Source of the DNA: GCA-2683825 sp965662355
GTDB taxonomy: Bacteria; Planctomycetota; UBA1135; GCA-002686595
Assembly (NCBI GenBank): GCA_965662355.1
Contig: CBFIHP010000018.1
Location: 1 to 64,000 of the forward strand
Length of the DNA: 64,000 bases
Direction: 5' to 3'
Positions 47,857-55,782 of this stretch are shown here, piece after piece. The position numbers were made by a program, and so were the translations under genes. The notes under the pieces are model-generated. The model was not told where the DNA came from and searched no databases. It saw only the letters and a list, made by a program, of their open reading frames with translations. The number at the start of each line of letters is the position of its first letter. Position 1 is the first letter of the stretch.

Positions 47857-49137
47857 ATGAGCCCTGATTCGAGCATCGACAGCACCCCCTCCGTGGCGCC
47901 CCGCAGGGGTTCCGTTCCCATTCTGCTTGCGCTCCTCGCCAGTGCGGTATCGCTCGCCTCGTGCGGCTCCCAGGCCGAGAGCGCCTCGTCGTCCCAGGGG
48001 ACGCGAGCCGGAGATTCTGCCCCCGGGGGTGGCCTGGTTTTCGAGCTCGATCCAGCGAACACCACCGAAAAGGCCCCCATGCGCTCGGATGGGACCTACG
48101 AGCTGCGGCCCAACTTCCATGACTTCGGAAGCGTCGCGGACGGGGACATGCCCTCCTATGTCTTTCGGTTGCGCAACACGGATCCGAACCCGATCGCCAT
48201 CAAGAAGGTCAAGCCCAGCTGCGGCTGCACCGTGCCATCGCTGCGCTACGTTACCTCCGAGGGCGAGGTCGTGCGGGGTCTGGGGCACACGATCGCCGGG
48301 CGCCCACATCTGATCTTGCCGCCGGAGCATGTGCTCGAGGTCGAAGTTCGCATCGACACCAGCGCGATCAAGACGAAGAACGCTGACAAGTTGAACACGG
48401 TCACGATTTCGACCGACTCTCCCAACTCGTACTACATCAACCTCGAGACCCACATCATCGTCGAGGCGCCATTCAACATCGTGCCCATGACCCTGGACCT
48501 GGGGCGGATTCCGCAGAGCGCTGGCGGTGGGGGCTACGTCGACATCGTTCCGGCCCTGGGTTTCCACAAGCGCGTCACCGAAATCGTCCAGCAGCCGGAC
48601 GACCTGCATTGCGAGCTGACGTACGAAAACGTTCTGGGCAACGACAAGTGGACGGTCACCACACGCTTCGAACCCGGGTTGGATCTCGGTCGCCAGGCGC
48701 GAACCCTCGTCGTCGCAACCGAGACCGAAGAGGGCGAACCGGGACCGCAGATCCACGTCCCGGTGGTCTGCATGGTGGTCGAGGATATCCAGTTCGAGCC
48801 CGGCCGTTTCGTTTTCCGTGCTGCCAAGGAAGAGCGCTTCACGATCCGGATGCGCACCCTTCTGCAAGGACATCGCTACTCGGTGCTCGCTGCCGAGGTG
48901 CCCAAAGAGCACCGGGACAAGCTGCAGGTCTCCTACGCCGAAGAGGATGCTGACGCGGACGGCAAGAGCCCCTCGTGGTTGCTCACCCTGACCATGCGCG
49001 AGGTTGGAGACCTCTCGCAATACCCGCTGCGAGGGCAATTGCGCCTGCGCCTGGACGACCCCCAGCATGGCGAGGTCGCAGTGGGTTATGTGATTCATGC
49101 TCCTACCCAGAGAAGGGCAGGAACTCCCGGCGGCTGA
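47857..49137 (+). CDS. DUF1573-containing lipoprotein
   Basis: This 426-residue protein begins at ATG 47857, which has a good Shine-Dalgarno (GGAAGG) five or six bases upstream. A lipoprotein signal peptide ends with LASC (about residue 36). The DUF1573 domain follows at about residues 80-180, with YVFRLRNTDPNPIAIKKV and the signature SCGCT. A later region (about 200-400) repeats beta-sandwich features without the CGC motif (FVFRAAKEERFTIRMRTLL). DUF1573 proteins are typical of Planctomycetota and Bacteroidota; their role at the cell surface is unclear. A different frame at the 3' end encodes a fragment described separately. Confidence 0.85.
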   Translation: MSPDSSIDSTPSVAPRRGSVPILLALLASAVSLASCGSQAESASSSQGTRAGDSAPGGGLVFELDPANTTEKAPMRSDGTYELRPNFHDFGSVADGDMPSYVFRLRNTDPNPIAIKKVKPSCGCTVPSLRYVTSEGEVVRGLGHTIAGRPHLILPPEHVLEVEVRIDTSAIKTKNADKLNTVTISTDSPNSYYINLETHIIVEAPFNIVPMTLDLGRIPQSAGGGGYVDIVPALGFHKRVTEIVQQPDDLHCELTYENVLGNDKWTVTTRFEPGLDLGRQARTLVVATETEEGEPGPQIHVPVVCMVVEDIQFEPGRFVFRAAKEERFTIRMRTLLQGHRYSVLAAEVPKEHRDKLQVSYAEEDADADGKSPSWLLTLTMREVGDLSQYPLRGQLRLRLDDPQHGEVAVGYVIHAPTQRRAGTPGG

Positions 49138-49198
49138 AGGGACTGTCGAGATCGAAGTCGTCGACAAAGCCACGGGCATTCCGGTGACACCCGAATAG
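49097..49198 (+). pseudogene. 33-codon reading frame, possible remnant of a gene
   Basis: An ATG at 49097 in a frame different from the DUF1573 gene opens 33 codons ending at TAG 49196-49198. After MLLPREGQELPAA it reads GTVEIEVVDKATGIPVTPE, which closely resembles the start of carboxypeptidase-regulatory-like beta domains (V-x-V-x-D-x-x-T-G-x-P-V). Twenty of its codons lie beyond the DUF1573 stop codon at 49137, in sequence that otherwise holds nothing. It could be a decayed gene start, the relic of a deletion, or chance. Confidence 0.35.
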
Positions 49199-49213
49199 CT
49201 CCACGTAGACCTT

Positions 49214-50413
49214 CTACGGTAGGCGCACGTGCTTGAAGCGCCGCTTGCCGACCTGCAGTAGCAATTTTCCATCCGGGGCGGCGATGGCTTCCATCGGCTC
49301 GCGCACCACCTCGCCATTCACCCTCACTCCCCCTTGCCCTACGAGGCGACGGGCCTCGGAGCTCGAACTGGCCAGACCGACCTCGCGCAGCAGGATGGCC
49401 AGGGGCACCCCCTCGGCGGGCCACTGGAGCTCGTAGACGTGCTCGGGGATGTCGCTCGGGAGTTCCTTATTCACAAAACGCCGGTCGAACTCGGCGCGGG
49501 CTCCTTTGCCCGCCTCGGCATCGTGCAGCCAGGCCACGACTTCCTGGCCCAGGCGCGCCTTGGCCTCGCGGGGGTGGCCGGCGAGCAGGGTTTCGATTTC
49601 GCTACCCTCCAGGCGCGTGAGCAGGCGAAACCAGGGCTCCATGTCTCTGTCGGGCATGCTCATGGTCTTGCCGAAGATCTCGTCGGGAGAATCCGTCAGC
49701 CCGATGGCATTGCCGTAGGACTTGCTCATCTTGCGGCCGTCGGTGCCGTTGATCAGCGGGGTCGTGATCACGACCTGGGGGTCCTGACCTACCTGCTCCT
49801 GCAACTGACGGCCGACCAGGAGGTTGAAGAGCTGATCGGTGCCACCGAACTCGACGTCGGCTTGCAGCTCGACCGAGTCCCAGCCCTGCATCAAAGGGTA
49901 TAGAAACTCGTGCACGCCGACGGGTTCCGATGCTGCGAGCCGCTTCTGGAAAGTGTCCCGCTGGATCATCTGCGCGACGGTCATGCGCGCCGTGAGGTTC
50001 AACACCTCCACGAAGCTCATCTTGTCGAACCACTCGGTGTTGTAGCGCACCTCGGTCTTCTTCATGTCGAGCACGAGTGCGGCCTGCTCGGTGTAGGTCG
50101 CGAGATTCTGCTTCACATCCTCGCGTGTCAGCTGGGGTCGCAGCTTGTTACGCCCCGAGGGGTCCCCCACCATGGCCGTGGCCTCGCCGACGAGGAAGAT
50201 GATCGTGTGCCCGAGATCCTGCAGGTCGCGCAGTTTGCGCAGGAGCACGGCGTGCCCCACATGCAGGTCGCGCGAACTGGGGTCCAGGCCGCACTTGATT
50301 CGTAGCCCCGCTCCGTTCGAGCGTTCGAGCTTCTTGACAAGCTCCTCCTCATTGACGAAGTCGACGACTCCGCGGCGAAACGCCTCGAGATGTTCCTGAA
50401 GACTCGAGCTCAC
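49214..50413 (-). CDS. tyrS: Tyrosyl-tRNA synthetase
   Basis: This 399-residue class I synthetase has the HIGH-like motif LHVGHAVLLRKL and an intact KMSKS in DGRKMSKSYGNAIG. Other landmarks are KCGLDPSSRDLHVGH, FLVGEATAMVGDPSGR, the tRNA/Tyr pocket around MQGWDSVELQADVEFGGTDQ, and a C-terminal S4 RNA-binding domain (ASSSSEARRLVGQGGVRVNG). KMSKS together with the longer form suggests the TyrZ-type rather than the E. coli TyrS subfamily, which has KFGKT. The GTG at 50413 is the best start; no clear ribosome-binding site precedes it. Confidence 0.96.
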   Translation of the reverse strand: MSSSLQEHLEAFRRGVVDFVNEEELVKKLERSNGAGLRIKCGLDPSSRDLHVGHAVLLRKLRDLQDLGHTIIFLVGEATAMVGDPSGRNKLRPQLTREDVKQNLATYTEQAALVLDMKKTEVRYNTEWFDKMSFVEVLNLTARMTVAQMIQRDTFQKRLAASEPVGVHEFLYPLMQGWDSVELQADVEFGGTDQLFNLLVGRQLQEQVGQDPQVVITTPLINGTDGRKMSKSYGNAIGLTDSPDEIFGKTMSMPDRDMEPWFRLLTRLEGSEIETLLAGHPREAKARLGQEVVAWLHDAEAGKGARAEFDRRFVNKELPSDIPEHVYELQWPAEGVPLAILLREVGLASSSSEARRLVGQGGVRVNGEVVREPMEAIAAPDGKLLLQVGKRRFKHVRLP

Positions 50414-50429
50414 AAGGAATCCAATCGGT

Positions 50430-51446
50430 CTAGTCGTGCGTGGGGTTGACCTGGGGCTTGTTCGGAAGATCGAGCACGGGACGCTCGTACTTGGGGCGCA
50501 GCCGCTCCTGAAGGTAGCGATTCCAGGCCTGGGCTTCACCCCCTAGCCTGGTGTTGTGACTCAGCCAGCGCAGAGCGGGAGCCGCGGCCTGAATACGATC
50601 GGGTTCCGTATGTAACCAGCGCTGGATGTAGGGCGCGACGTTCTTCAGTGCGAGGTCCCGATCTTCCGGACGCACGCGGACCGCGTGCTCTAGCAAGACG
50701 GCGGTCTCGAGGGTGTCTTCGGTGTCCAGAAGCCTGGCGAGCTCCTCGGGCTCCACCGGTTTCTGGGCTCCGTCTTCACGCAGCCGAACGCGCTCGCATG
50801 GAGCGACCGGCACGCTGGCGGCTGGGTACGCCTCGCCGCGGAAGAGAATCTCTCCAGAGCGAGCGCGCAGTTGCCAGCGCTCGCGAACCGCCAGGAGTTC
50901 TCCCACGGCAAGGCCGTACTCGAGCAGGTCGAACTCCCTGCGCGCACCCGCTTCCAGTTCGAGTCCGCTGAGGACCCGTACGACACGGTTGTCGTATTCA
51001 CTGCGCTCGTTGCCTTCGGCGTTCACGCCCAGCCGAAAGCGCGTAAGGTCCGCGGGTGGAAGGCGCAGCGTCAGCACTTCATGGGCGGTGTTCTCGACCG
51101 CCAGAACCAGACGATACTTGTCGTCGGTCAGAGGCTCGCTCGAGAGCGAGAGCTCGAGCTGGGCGACGAGACGCCGTCCTGTCAGCACGCGCTCGAACGC
51201 GTTCGCCAGACTCTCCTCCGCGGTCGTCAGCGAACACGCTCGCAAGCGGGTGAGGATGGTCTCGGCGAGGGCCTCGTCACCATCCTCGACGGCACCGGAC
51301 AGAGCGCCGAACAGTGGCTGCAGCAGGGAAGAGACACCACTCAGCGCCTTGGGCTGCGACCGCTCGATGCGGGTAGATTCGCTCCTGAACTCGCTGTCGA
51401 GCTCCACCTCCCAGACACACGCGCTTCCCGAAAGAAGCCCGCACAC
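50430..51446 (-). CDS. Hypothetical protein downstream of rpsA
   Basis: About 338 residues, depending on the start. GTG 51446 is chosen because it lies just past the hairpins behind rpsA; GTG 51491 would place the start before them. The N-terminus (CGLLSGSACVWEVELDSEF) may include a weak lipobox. The middle part looks like a beta domain (EPLTDDKYRLVLAVENTAHE, LTLRLPPADLTRFRLGVN, REFDLLEYGLAVGELLAVRE), and the C-terminal 100 residues are helical (AVLLEHAVRVRPEDRDLAL). No family was recognised. It is between rpsA and tyrS on the same strand, 16 bases before tyrS. Confidence 0.6.
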   Translation of the reverse strand: MCGLLSGSACVWEVELDSEFRSESTRIERSQPKALSGVSSLLQPLFGALSGAVEDGDEALAETILTRLRACSLTTAEESLANAFERVLTGRRLVAQLELSLSSEPLTDDKYRLVLAVENTAHEVLTLRLPPADLTRFRLGVNAEGNERSEYDNRVVRVLSGLELEAGARREFDLLEYGLAVGELLAVRERWQLRARSGEILFRGEAYPAASVPVAPCERVRLREDGAQKPVEPEELARLLDTEDTLETAVLLEHAVRVRPEDRDLALKNVAPYIQRWLHTEPDRIQAAAPALRWLSHNTRLGGEAQAWNRYLQERLRPKYERPVLDLPNKPQVNPTHD

Positions 51447-51488
51447 CAGGCCTGTGCGGGCCCGCGACCAAAAGCAGGTCGCGGGCCC
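51438..51488 (-). terminator. Two adjacent hairpins behind rpsA
   Basis: On the plus-strand coordinates, hairpin A has a perfect 12-bp stem (51458-51469 with 51477-51488, GGGCCCGCGACC) and a 7-nt loop. Hairpin B has a perfect 8-bp stem (51438-51445 with 51453-51460, CCCGCACA) and a 7-nt loop. The stems share bases 51458-51460, so in RNA they compete at their base. Hairpin A begins 13 bases after the rpsA stop. Neither has a T-run on the minus strand, so this may be a factor-dependent terminator, an attenuator or an RNA stabiliser instead of a classical intrinsic terminator. Confidence 0.5.
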
Positions 51489-51501
51489 CACGTTCTGTTT
51501 C

Positions 51502-53526
51502 CTACTCTTTCGCAGACTCCTCACCGGAATCCGCTTTCTCGGCGGCAGCTTCGGGAGCCGCTGCTGGCGATTCCGGTGCCGCATCCGCTGCCGGTGCTGC
51601 ATCCGCTGCCGGTGCTGCATCCGCTGCCGGTGCCGCATCCGCTGCCGGTGCCGCATCCGCTGCCGGTGCCGCATCCGCTGCCGGTGCCGCATCCGCTGCC
51701 GGTGCCGCGGGCGCGGACGCCTCAACGGCCGACATATCGGGCTTCGGGGGCGGCGGCTCGGCGTTCGAGACAGCCTCCTCGACCGTCTGCGTACCGACTT
51801 GCGTGCCGTCCTCGTCGAGGATCTCGACCACCGGCGGCGACTTCTTGGCCTCGGCCGCGATGGCCTCGTTCTCCTCGAAGTCCGCGTGGACGAAGGACAG
51901 ACCGATCTTGCGCTCTTCCGTGTCGACACGGATGACGCGCACTTCGATCTTCATGCCGGGCGCAACCACCTCTTCGGGCGTGGTGATCTTGTGATCCGCC
52001 AGCTCGGAGATGTGGAGCAGACCCTCGAGGTCTTCCTCGAGCTTCACGAAGACACCGAAGTTGGTGATCTTCGTGACGTAGCCCGAAAGCAGGTCGCCGA
52101 TGTGGTAGTTGCCCGGGATCTGCTCGAGCCACGGGTCGTTGGTGAGCTGCTTGAGACCCAACGCAATGCGTTTCTTGGTCGTGTCGACCGAGAGAACGAC
52201 GCAGCGCATCTTGTCGCCCTTGCGCACGACTTCCGAGGGGTGCGAGACCTTTTTGGTCCAGCTCATGTCGGAGACGTGCAACAGGCCGTCGATGCCCTCT
52301 TCGATCTCGATGAACGCACCGTAGGTCGTGAGGTTGCGCACCGTGCCCTCGATGATCGTTCCCGGGGGATAGTGATCTTCGACGAGATCCCAGGGGTTCG
52401 TCTCGGCTTGCTTCATGCCGAGCGAGATCTCCTGCTTCTCCATATCGATCTCGAGCACGATGACCTCGACCTTGTCACCGGGGTTCACAAGCTCGGAGGG
52501 GTGGTTGATGCGCTTGGTCCAGGACATCTCGGAGATGTGGACCAGACCCTCCACTCCGTCTTCCAGCTTCACGAAAGCACCGTAGGTCATGATGTTCACG
52601 ACCTCGCCGATGTGGCGCGACTGGACGGGGTAGCGGCCTTCGATGCCGTCCCACGGACTGGCGGACTTCTGCTTGAGACCGAGCGCGATGCGCTCGCGCT
52701 CGAAATCGACGCGCAGAACCTTGATCTCGATCTCTTGACCGAGCTCGACCATCTCGGAGGGGTGCCGCACGCGGCCCCAGGACATATCAGTGATGTGCAG
52801 GAGGCCGTCGATTCCGCCCAGGTCGACGAACACGCCGAAGTCGGCGATGTTCTTGATCGTGCCCATACGGACCTGACCTTCCTGGATGTCCTTGAGCAGC
52901 TCTTCCTTCTGGCGCTGGCGTTCCTCTTCGAGGAGCTTGCGGCGCGAAACGACGACGTTCATACGTTCCGGATCGATCTTTATGATCCGTGCACGAATCG
53001 GCTCGCCGATGAAGTCGGAGATGTCGTGGGTGCGGCGCAGGTTGACCTGCGATGCCGGGAGGAAGACGTTGACGCCTTCCACGTCGACCAAGAGGCCACC
53101 CTTGATCTTGCGTTGACAGATACCGTGGACTTCGTCGCCCTCGTTGTATTTCTCTGCCAGGTGTTCCCAGGCGCGCAGGCGATCGGCGCGGCGCTTGGAA
53201 AGCAGAGCGGTATCGTCGTCGCCCAACCCGTCGTAGAAGACCTCGTAGGACTCTCCAGGCACGGGTAGGGTCTCTCCGAATTCGGAGATGGGGATGGAAC
53301 CTTCGGACTTGCCGCCGATATCGAGCACGACAAAGCCGGTGCGCTGATCGACGGAGTCGACCTTGGCATTGACGATAGAACCGATGGTCACCGTAGAGAT
53401 GGTGCCGGTCAATCTGTCATTGAGCGCATGCTCGTCGATGCCGCCCAAGGCGGCTTCTACACGTCGGTCGAGCTCTTCGGCGTCGAGCTCATACTTTTTG
53501 ACGCGATGGGATGATGAGATGGTCAT
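51502..53526 (-). CDS. rpsA: 30S ribosomal protein S1
   Basis: This 674-residue protein helps the ribosome bind mRNAs with weak Shine-Dalgarno sites. Six S1/OB-fold RNA-binding repeats occupy about residues 45-550, seen in IGSIVNAKVDSVDQRTGFVV, MGTIKNIADFGVFVDLGG, GLVHISEMSWTKRINHPSE, GLLHVSDMSWTKKVSHPSE and GLLHISELADHKITTPEE. The C-terminal about 100 residues are an Ala/Pro/Asp/Glu-rich disordered tail with a PAADAA repeat and an acidic end (EESAKE). The length is above E. coli S1 (557) because of this tail. It is the third gene of the cmk-plsC-rpsA cluster, an order common in bacteria. Many genes in this window lack a Shine-Dalgarno site, which fits reliance on S1. Confidence 0.96.
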   Translation of the reverse strand: MTISSSHRVKKYELDAEELDRRVEAALGGIDEHALNDRLTGTISTVTIGSIVNAKVDSVDQRTGFVVLDIGGKSEGSIPISEFGETLPVPGESYEVFYDGLGDDDTALLSKRRADRLRAWEHLAEKYNEGDEVHGICQRKIKGGLLVDVEGVNVFLPASQVNLRRTHDISDFIGEPIRARIIKIDPERMNVVVSRRKLLEEERQRQKEELLKDIQEGQVRMGTIKNIADFGVFVDLGGIDGLLHITDMSWGRVRHPSEMVELGQEIEIKVLRVDFERERIALGLKQKSASPWDGIEGRYPVQSRHIGEVVNIMTYGAFVKLEDGVEGLVHISEMSWTKRINHPSELVNPGDKVEVIVLEIDMEKQEISLGMKQAETNPWDLVEDHYPPGTIIEGTVRNLTTYGAFIEIEEGIDGLLHVSDMSWTKKVSHPSEVVRKGDKMRCVVLSVDTTKKRIALGLKQLTNDPWLEQIPGNYHIGDLLSGYVTKITNFGVFVKLEEDLEGLLHISELADHKITTPEEVVAPGMKIEVRVIRVDTEERKIGLSFVHADFEENEAIAAEAKKSPPVVEILDEDGTQVGTQTVEEAVSNAEPPPPKPDMSAVEASAPAAPAADAAPAADAAPAADAAPAADAAPAADAAPAADAAPAADAAPESPAAAPEAAAEKADSGEESAKE
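51573..51708. repeat. Seven 18-bp tandem repeats inside rpsA
   Basis: The plus-strand unit CCGGTGCCGCATCCGCTG is present seven times without gaps (51573-51698) plus a partial copy. The only variation is a silent C/T in the middle of the unit. On the minus strand each unit encodes PAADAA in frame, giving a flexible Pro-Ala linker near the S1 C-terminus. Because the unit is a multiple of three, gain or loss of copies would keep the frame, so this is a possible length-variable site. Confidence 0.9.
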
Positions 53527-53577
53527 TTGGGTTTCGTGAGAAGGACGTTTTTAGGTGTGTTTTATAAGTTGCTTAAA
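53527..53577 (-). promoter_or_regulatory. AT-rich leader and possible promoter of rpsA
   Basis: The 51 bases between the plsC stop and the rpsA ATG are markedly AT-rich compared with the rest of the window. On the minus strand they contain TATAAA (plus-strand 53561-53566), a strong -10 candidate, but the -35 region about 16 bases upstream is weak. No canonical Shine-Dalgarno precedes rpsA, as is usual for this gene. Confidence 0.4.
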
Positions 53578-54246
53578 TCAGGACGTAACCGACGCCCCAG
53601 AGGAGCGCGGTGTGCTTTGCGTGTGAGCCAGCAGGGCCTCGATGGTCTCGCGAATGACCTTGCTGGCATCGGGAGTGTCGGGGGACAGGGTCTGGCCGAT
53701 GGAGCATTGGATTGCGAACGGTCGGGGAATCCTGTGCTCGCGGGAGAAGGCCTGGAAACTGCCCTGGATGCCGACGGGTAGAATGGGAACCCCGCTGCGT
53801 TTGGCCGAGAAGAGCGCGCCTCCTCGGAACTCCGCCAGACGGCCGTCCCGGGTCCGGGTGCCTTCGGGAAAGATGGCCACCGCGTGGCCGGCATCGAGCC
53901 GTTCGGTGATCGCGCGCAGGGCTGCTCGATCGCTCTCACCCGTTCGGATCAGGATGCCACCGCAAACCTCTATGACCCAGGCGATGAAACGCGAATGGGT
54001 CAGGGTGTCCCTGGCCACGAAGGAGACGTGACGCGACACCACGGCGGCGATGATCGGGATATCCAGAAACGAGGCATGGTTGGCCACGATCAGGAGCCCA
54101 CCATCATCGGGGTTTTCGGGGATGTTCTCCCGGCCTCGGATGCGAAGGCGGTGAAAGAGCCGCAGGTAAGCACCCAGCGAGTGTCGAATCACGCCGTACC
54201 AGAAGGGCGAGCCCGCAGGTTGCTTCGGACGCCTCCTGGAGCTCAC
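53578..54246 (-). CDS. plsC: 1-acyl-sn-glycerol-3-phosphate acyltransferase
   Basis: This 222-residue enzyme makes phosphatidic acid at the inner membrane. The catalytic NHxxxxD motif is in VANHASFLDIP, and the FPEGTR motif in AIFPEGTRTRDG; RGGALFSAKRSGVPILPV completes the acyltransferase fold. The N-terminal hydrophobic segment (HSLGAYLRLFHRLRI) may bind the membrane. The GTG start at 54246 overlaps the cmk stop as GTGA. The order cmk-plsC-rpsA is conserved in many bacteria. Confidence 0.94.
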   Translation of the reverse strand: MSSRRRPKQPAGSPFWYGVIRHSLGAYLRLFHRLRIRGRENIPENPDDGGLLIVANHASFLDIPIIAAVVSRHVSFVARDTLTHSRFIAWVIEVCGGILIRTGESDRAALRAITERLDAGHAVAIFPEGTRTRDGRLAEFRGGALFSAKRSGVPILPVGIQGSFQAFSREHRIPRPFAIQCSIGQTLSPDTPDASKVIRETIEALLAHTQSTPRSSGASVTS

Positions 54247-54893
54247 CGCAGGGCCTTTCGGCGCACGTGCTCGAGAATGCGCTCCACCACCGCCTCGACG
54301 CTCAAGCCGTCGGCCTCGATGGCGATCGCATCCGCGGCTCGTTTGAGCGGCGAGTGAGCGCGGGTCGTGTCCAGGCGGTCGCGCCGCTCGATATCGGCGC
54401 AGACCTCATCCAGGCGCTCCAGCGCACCCTCCTGGAGGGCGCGGCGTCGGGCGCGTTCGTCCACGCTTGCGTTGAGAAAGAACTTGTGATCGGCCTCGGG
54501 GAACACGACGGTCGTCGTATCTCGCCCCTCGGCCACGATGCCCGGGCCACGGCTTCCGATCTCCCGCTGACGTTCCACGACGGCCTCCCGGACGCCCGCA
54601 TGGGCCGAGACCGCGGAAACGTTCATCGTCACCGTCGAGCTGCGGATGTCCGGCTCACCGGGCTCTCCGTCGATGAGAATCCGTCCTTCCCGATCGAATT
54701 CGAGCACGAGCTTGCGAGCAATCGTGGCGCACTCCCCCTGGTCCGAGGGATGGATGCCGCTTTCGAGGACCGCCAAGGTCACGGCACGGTACATGGCGCC
54801 TGTGTCCAGGAAGGTCAGCTCGAGGGCGCGCGCGATCCGCTGCGCCACGGTGCTCTTGCCCGCACCAGCGGGCCCGTCAATGGCAATGATCAT
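54243..54893 (-). CDS. cmk: Cytidylate kinase
   Basis: This 216-residue kinase phosphorylates CMP and dCMP. The P-loop is DGPAGAGKSTVAQRIA, and LDTGAMYRAVTLAV is the CMP-binding hallmark. EGRDTTTVVFPEADHKFFLN carries the GRD motif with the usual phosphate-binding residues. Size is close to E. coli Cmk (227). It is the first gene of the cmk-plsC-rpsA cluster and has a candidate promoter immediately upstream. Confidence 0.95.
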   Translation of the reverse strand: MIIAIDGPAGAGKSTVAQRIARALELTFLDTGAMYRAVTLAVLESGIHPSDQGECATIARKLVLEFDREGRILIDGEPGEPDIRSSTVTMNVSAVSAHAGVREAVVERQREIGSRGPGIVAEGRDTTTVVFPEADHKFFLNASVDERARRRALQEGALERLDEVCADIERRDRLDTTRAHSPLKRAADAIAIEADGLSVEAVVERILEHVRRKALR

Positions 54894-54935
54894 GGGGTTC
54901 CGGGGAACCGTCCCCTCAGAGATAGAGGGGGACCC

Positions 54936-54963
54936 AGGATAGGGGCTCCTGAAAGAGGGTCAA
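54936..54963 (-). promoter_or_regulatory. Candidate sigma-70 promoter of cmk-plsC-rpsA
   Basis: On the minus strand, TTGACC (plus-strand 54958-54963) and TATCCT (54936-54941) are separated by 16 bases. They match five of six and four of six positions of the consensus -35 and -10. The predicted start site leaves a leader of about 36 bases before the cmk ATG. The preceding gene (lpxH) ends beyond this gap on the same strand direction of travel, so the cluster needs its own promoter here. Confidence 0.5.
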
Positions 54964-55003
54964 CCGCTGAGATGGCACGCTTTCGAATTCTCGGGCCTGG
55001 GAC

Positions 55004-55771
55004 CTACCCCCGCTGGCCATTTGGCGGGGACGCAGGAAGCCGACTGGAGACCCCGAGCTCGCCCCCCGGAAACACCTCGAGCACACTCTTCTGGCCCCCA
55101 AAGGCGTCCAGGACCACCCAACGAGCCTGTCCGAGGGGCACCTCGCGATAGCTGTGGGCGTGGCCACAAACCAGCAGATCCGCGTCCATGCGGGCTACCC
55201 AGCTCGCCGCCGCCTCTTCCTGCTGGTCGACGACAAAGTCCTCTTTCTTGGCCAGTTCTCGCTTCGACACCTTCCGCAGCCGCCGCGCGGCCATTTCGGC
55301 CAGGCCGGGCAGGCGCGGAGCGATCCAGCGCACGGGCCCGGAGCGCAGCACGCGGCGCATCCTCTGGTAGCGATGATCGAGCGTGCACAGCTGGTCGCCG
55401 TGGAGGAAGTAGACCCGGGTCCCATCCGGCGTACGGGCCAGGATGCCCTCCTCGTGGATGCGGCAACCGCTGAGTCGTTCGAAACGCGCATCGAGCAGGA
55501 AATCGCGGTTGCCCAGGATGATCTCGATGCCCGTACCCTGCGCCACCCGGGCCGCGAGGGCGGCGACGGCCTGGCTCGTGGCCTCGAAGCGCGCCTGTGC
55601 CATGCCGACCCAGTAGTCGAAGAGATCGCCCAGGATCAAGAGCTGCGGCACGCCATCGAGTCCCGCCAACCAGTCGACGAAGTAGCGCACGTCCTCGGGC
55701 TCCATGATCGCCAGATGCAGGTCGGCGATCACCAGACTGCCAACCTCCAGCTGAAGCGGTGAGCTAGCCAT
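55004..55771 (-). CDS. lpxH: UDP-2,3-diacylglucosamine pyrophosphatase
   Basis: This 255-residue calcineurin-like phosphoesterase hydrolyses UDP-diacylglucosamine in lipid A synthesis. Motifs: VIADLHLAIMEPED, LILGDLFDYWVGMA, IILGNRDFLLDARF, the diagnostic LHGDQLCTLDHRYQ (LpxH type) and the C-terminal VCGHAHSYREV. The strand-1 motif has A where LpxH usually has S (ISDLHL). The ATG at 55771 is 11 bases after the NtrC-type regulator stop, so the genes are probably cotranscribed. Together with gmhB it indicates an LPS outer membrane. Confidence 0.92.
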   Translation of the reverse strand: MASSPLQLEVGSLVIADLHLAIMEPEDVRYFVDWLAGLDGVPQLLILGDLFDYWVGMAQARFEATSQAVAALAARVAQGTGIEIILGNRDFLLDARFERLSGCRIHEEGILARTPDGTRVYFLHGDQLCTLDHRYQRMRRVLRSGPVRWIAPRLPGLAEMAARRLRKVSKRELAKKEDFVVDQQEEAAASWVARMDADLLVCGHAHSYREVPLGQARWVVLDAFGGQKSVLEVFPGGELGVSSRLPASPPNGQRG

Positions 55772-55782
55772 GTCGTACGTCG

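Noticed and set aside
49204..49218. A 6-bp hairpin around the tyrS stop codon
   Set aside because: Too short and without a T-run to be called a terminator; noted only as another stop-associated inverted repeat.
47818..49317. A minus-strand frame opposite the DUF1573 gene
   Set aside because: The plus-strand gene has a lipoprotein signal, ribosome-binding site and the SCGCT motif; the antisense frame lacks any.
51573..51708. Possible CRISPR array
   Set aside because: The units are contiguous without spacers and encode an in-frame PAADAA linker in rpsA.
50713..53268. An 851-codon plus-strand frame opposite rpsA with a Cys/Arg repeat
   Set aside because: It is the complement of the rpsA gene; the apparent Cys/Arg repeat is just the reverse reading of the 18-bp repeat. 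rpsA on the minus strand has six conserved S1 domains.
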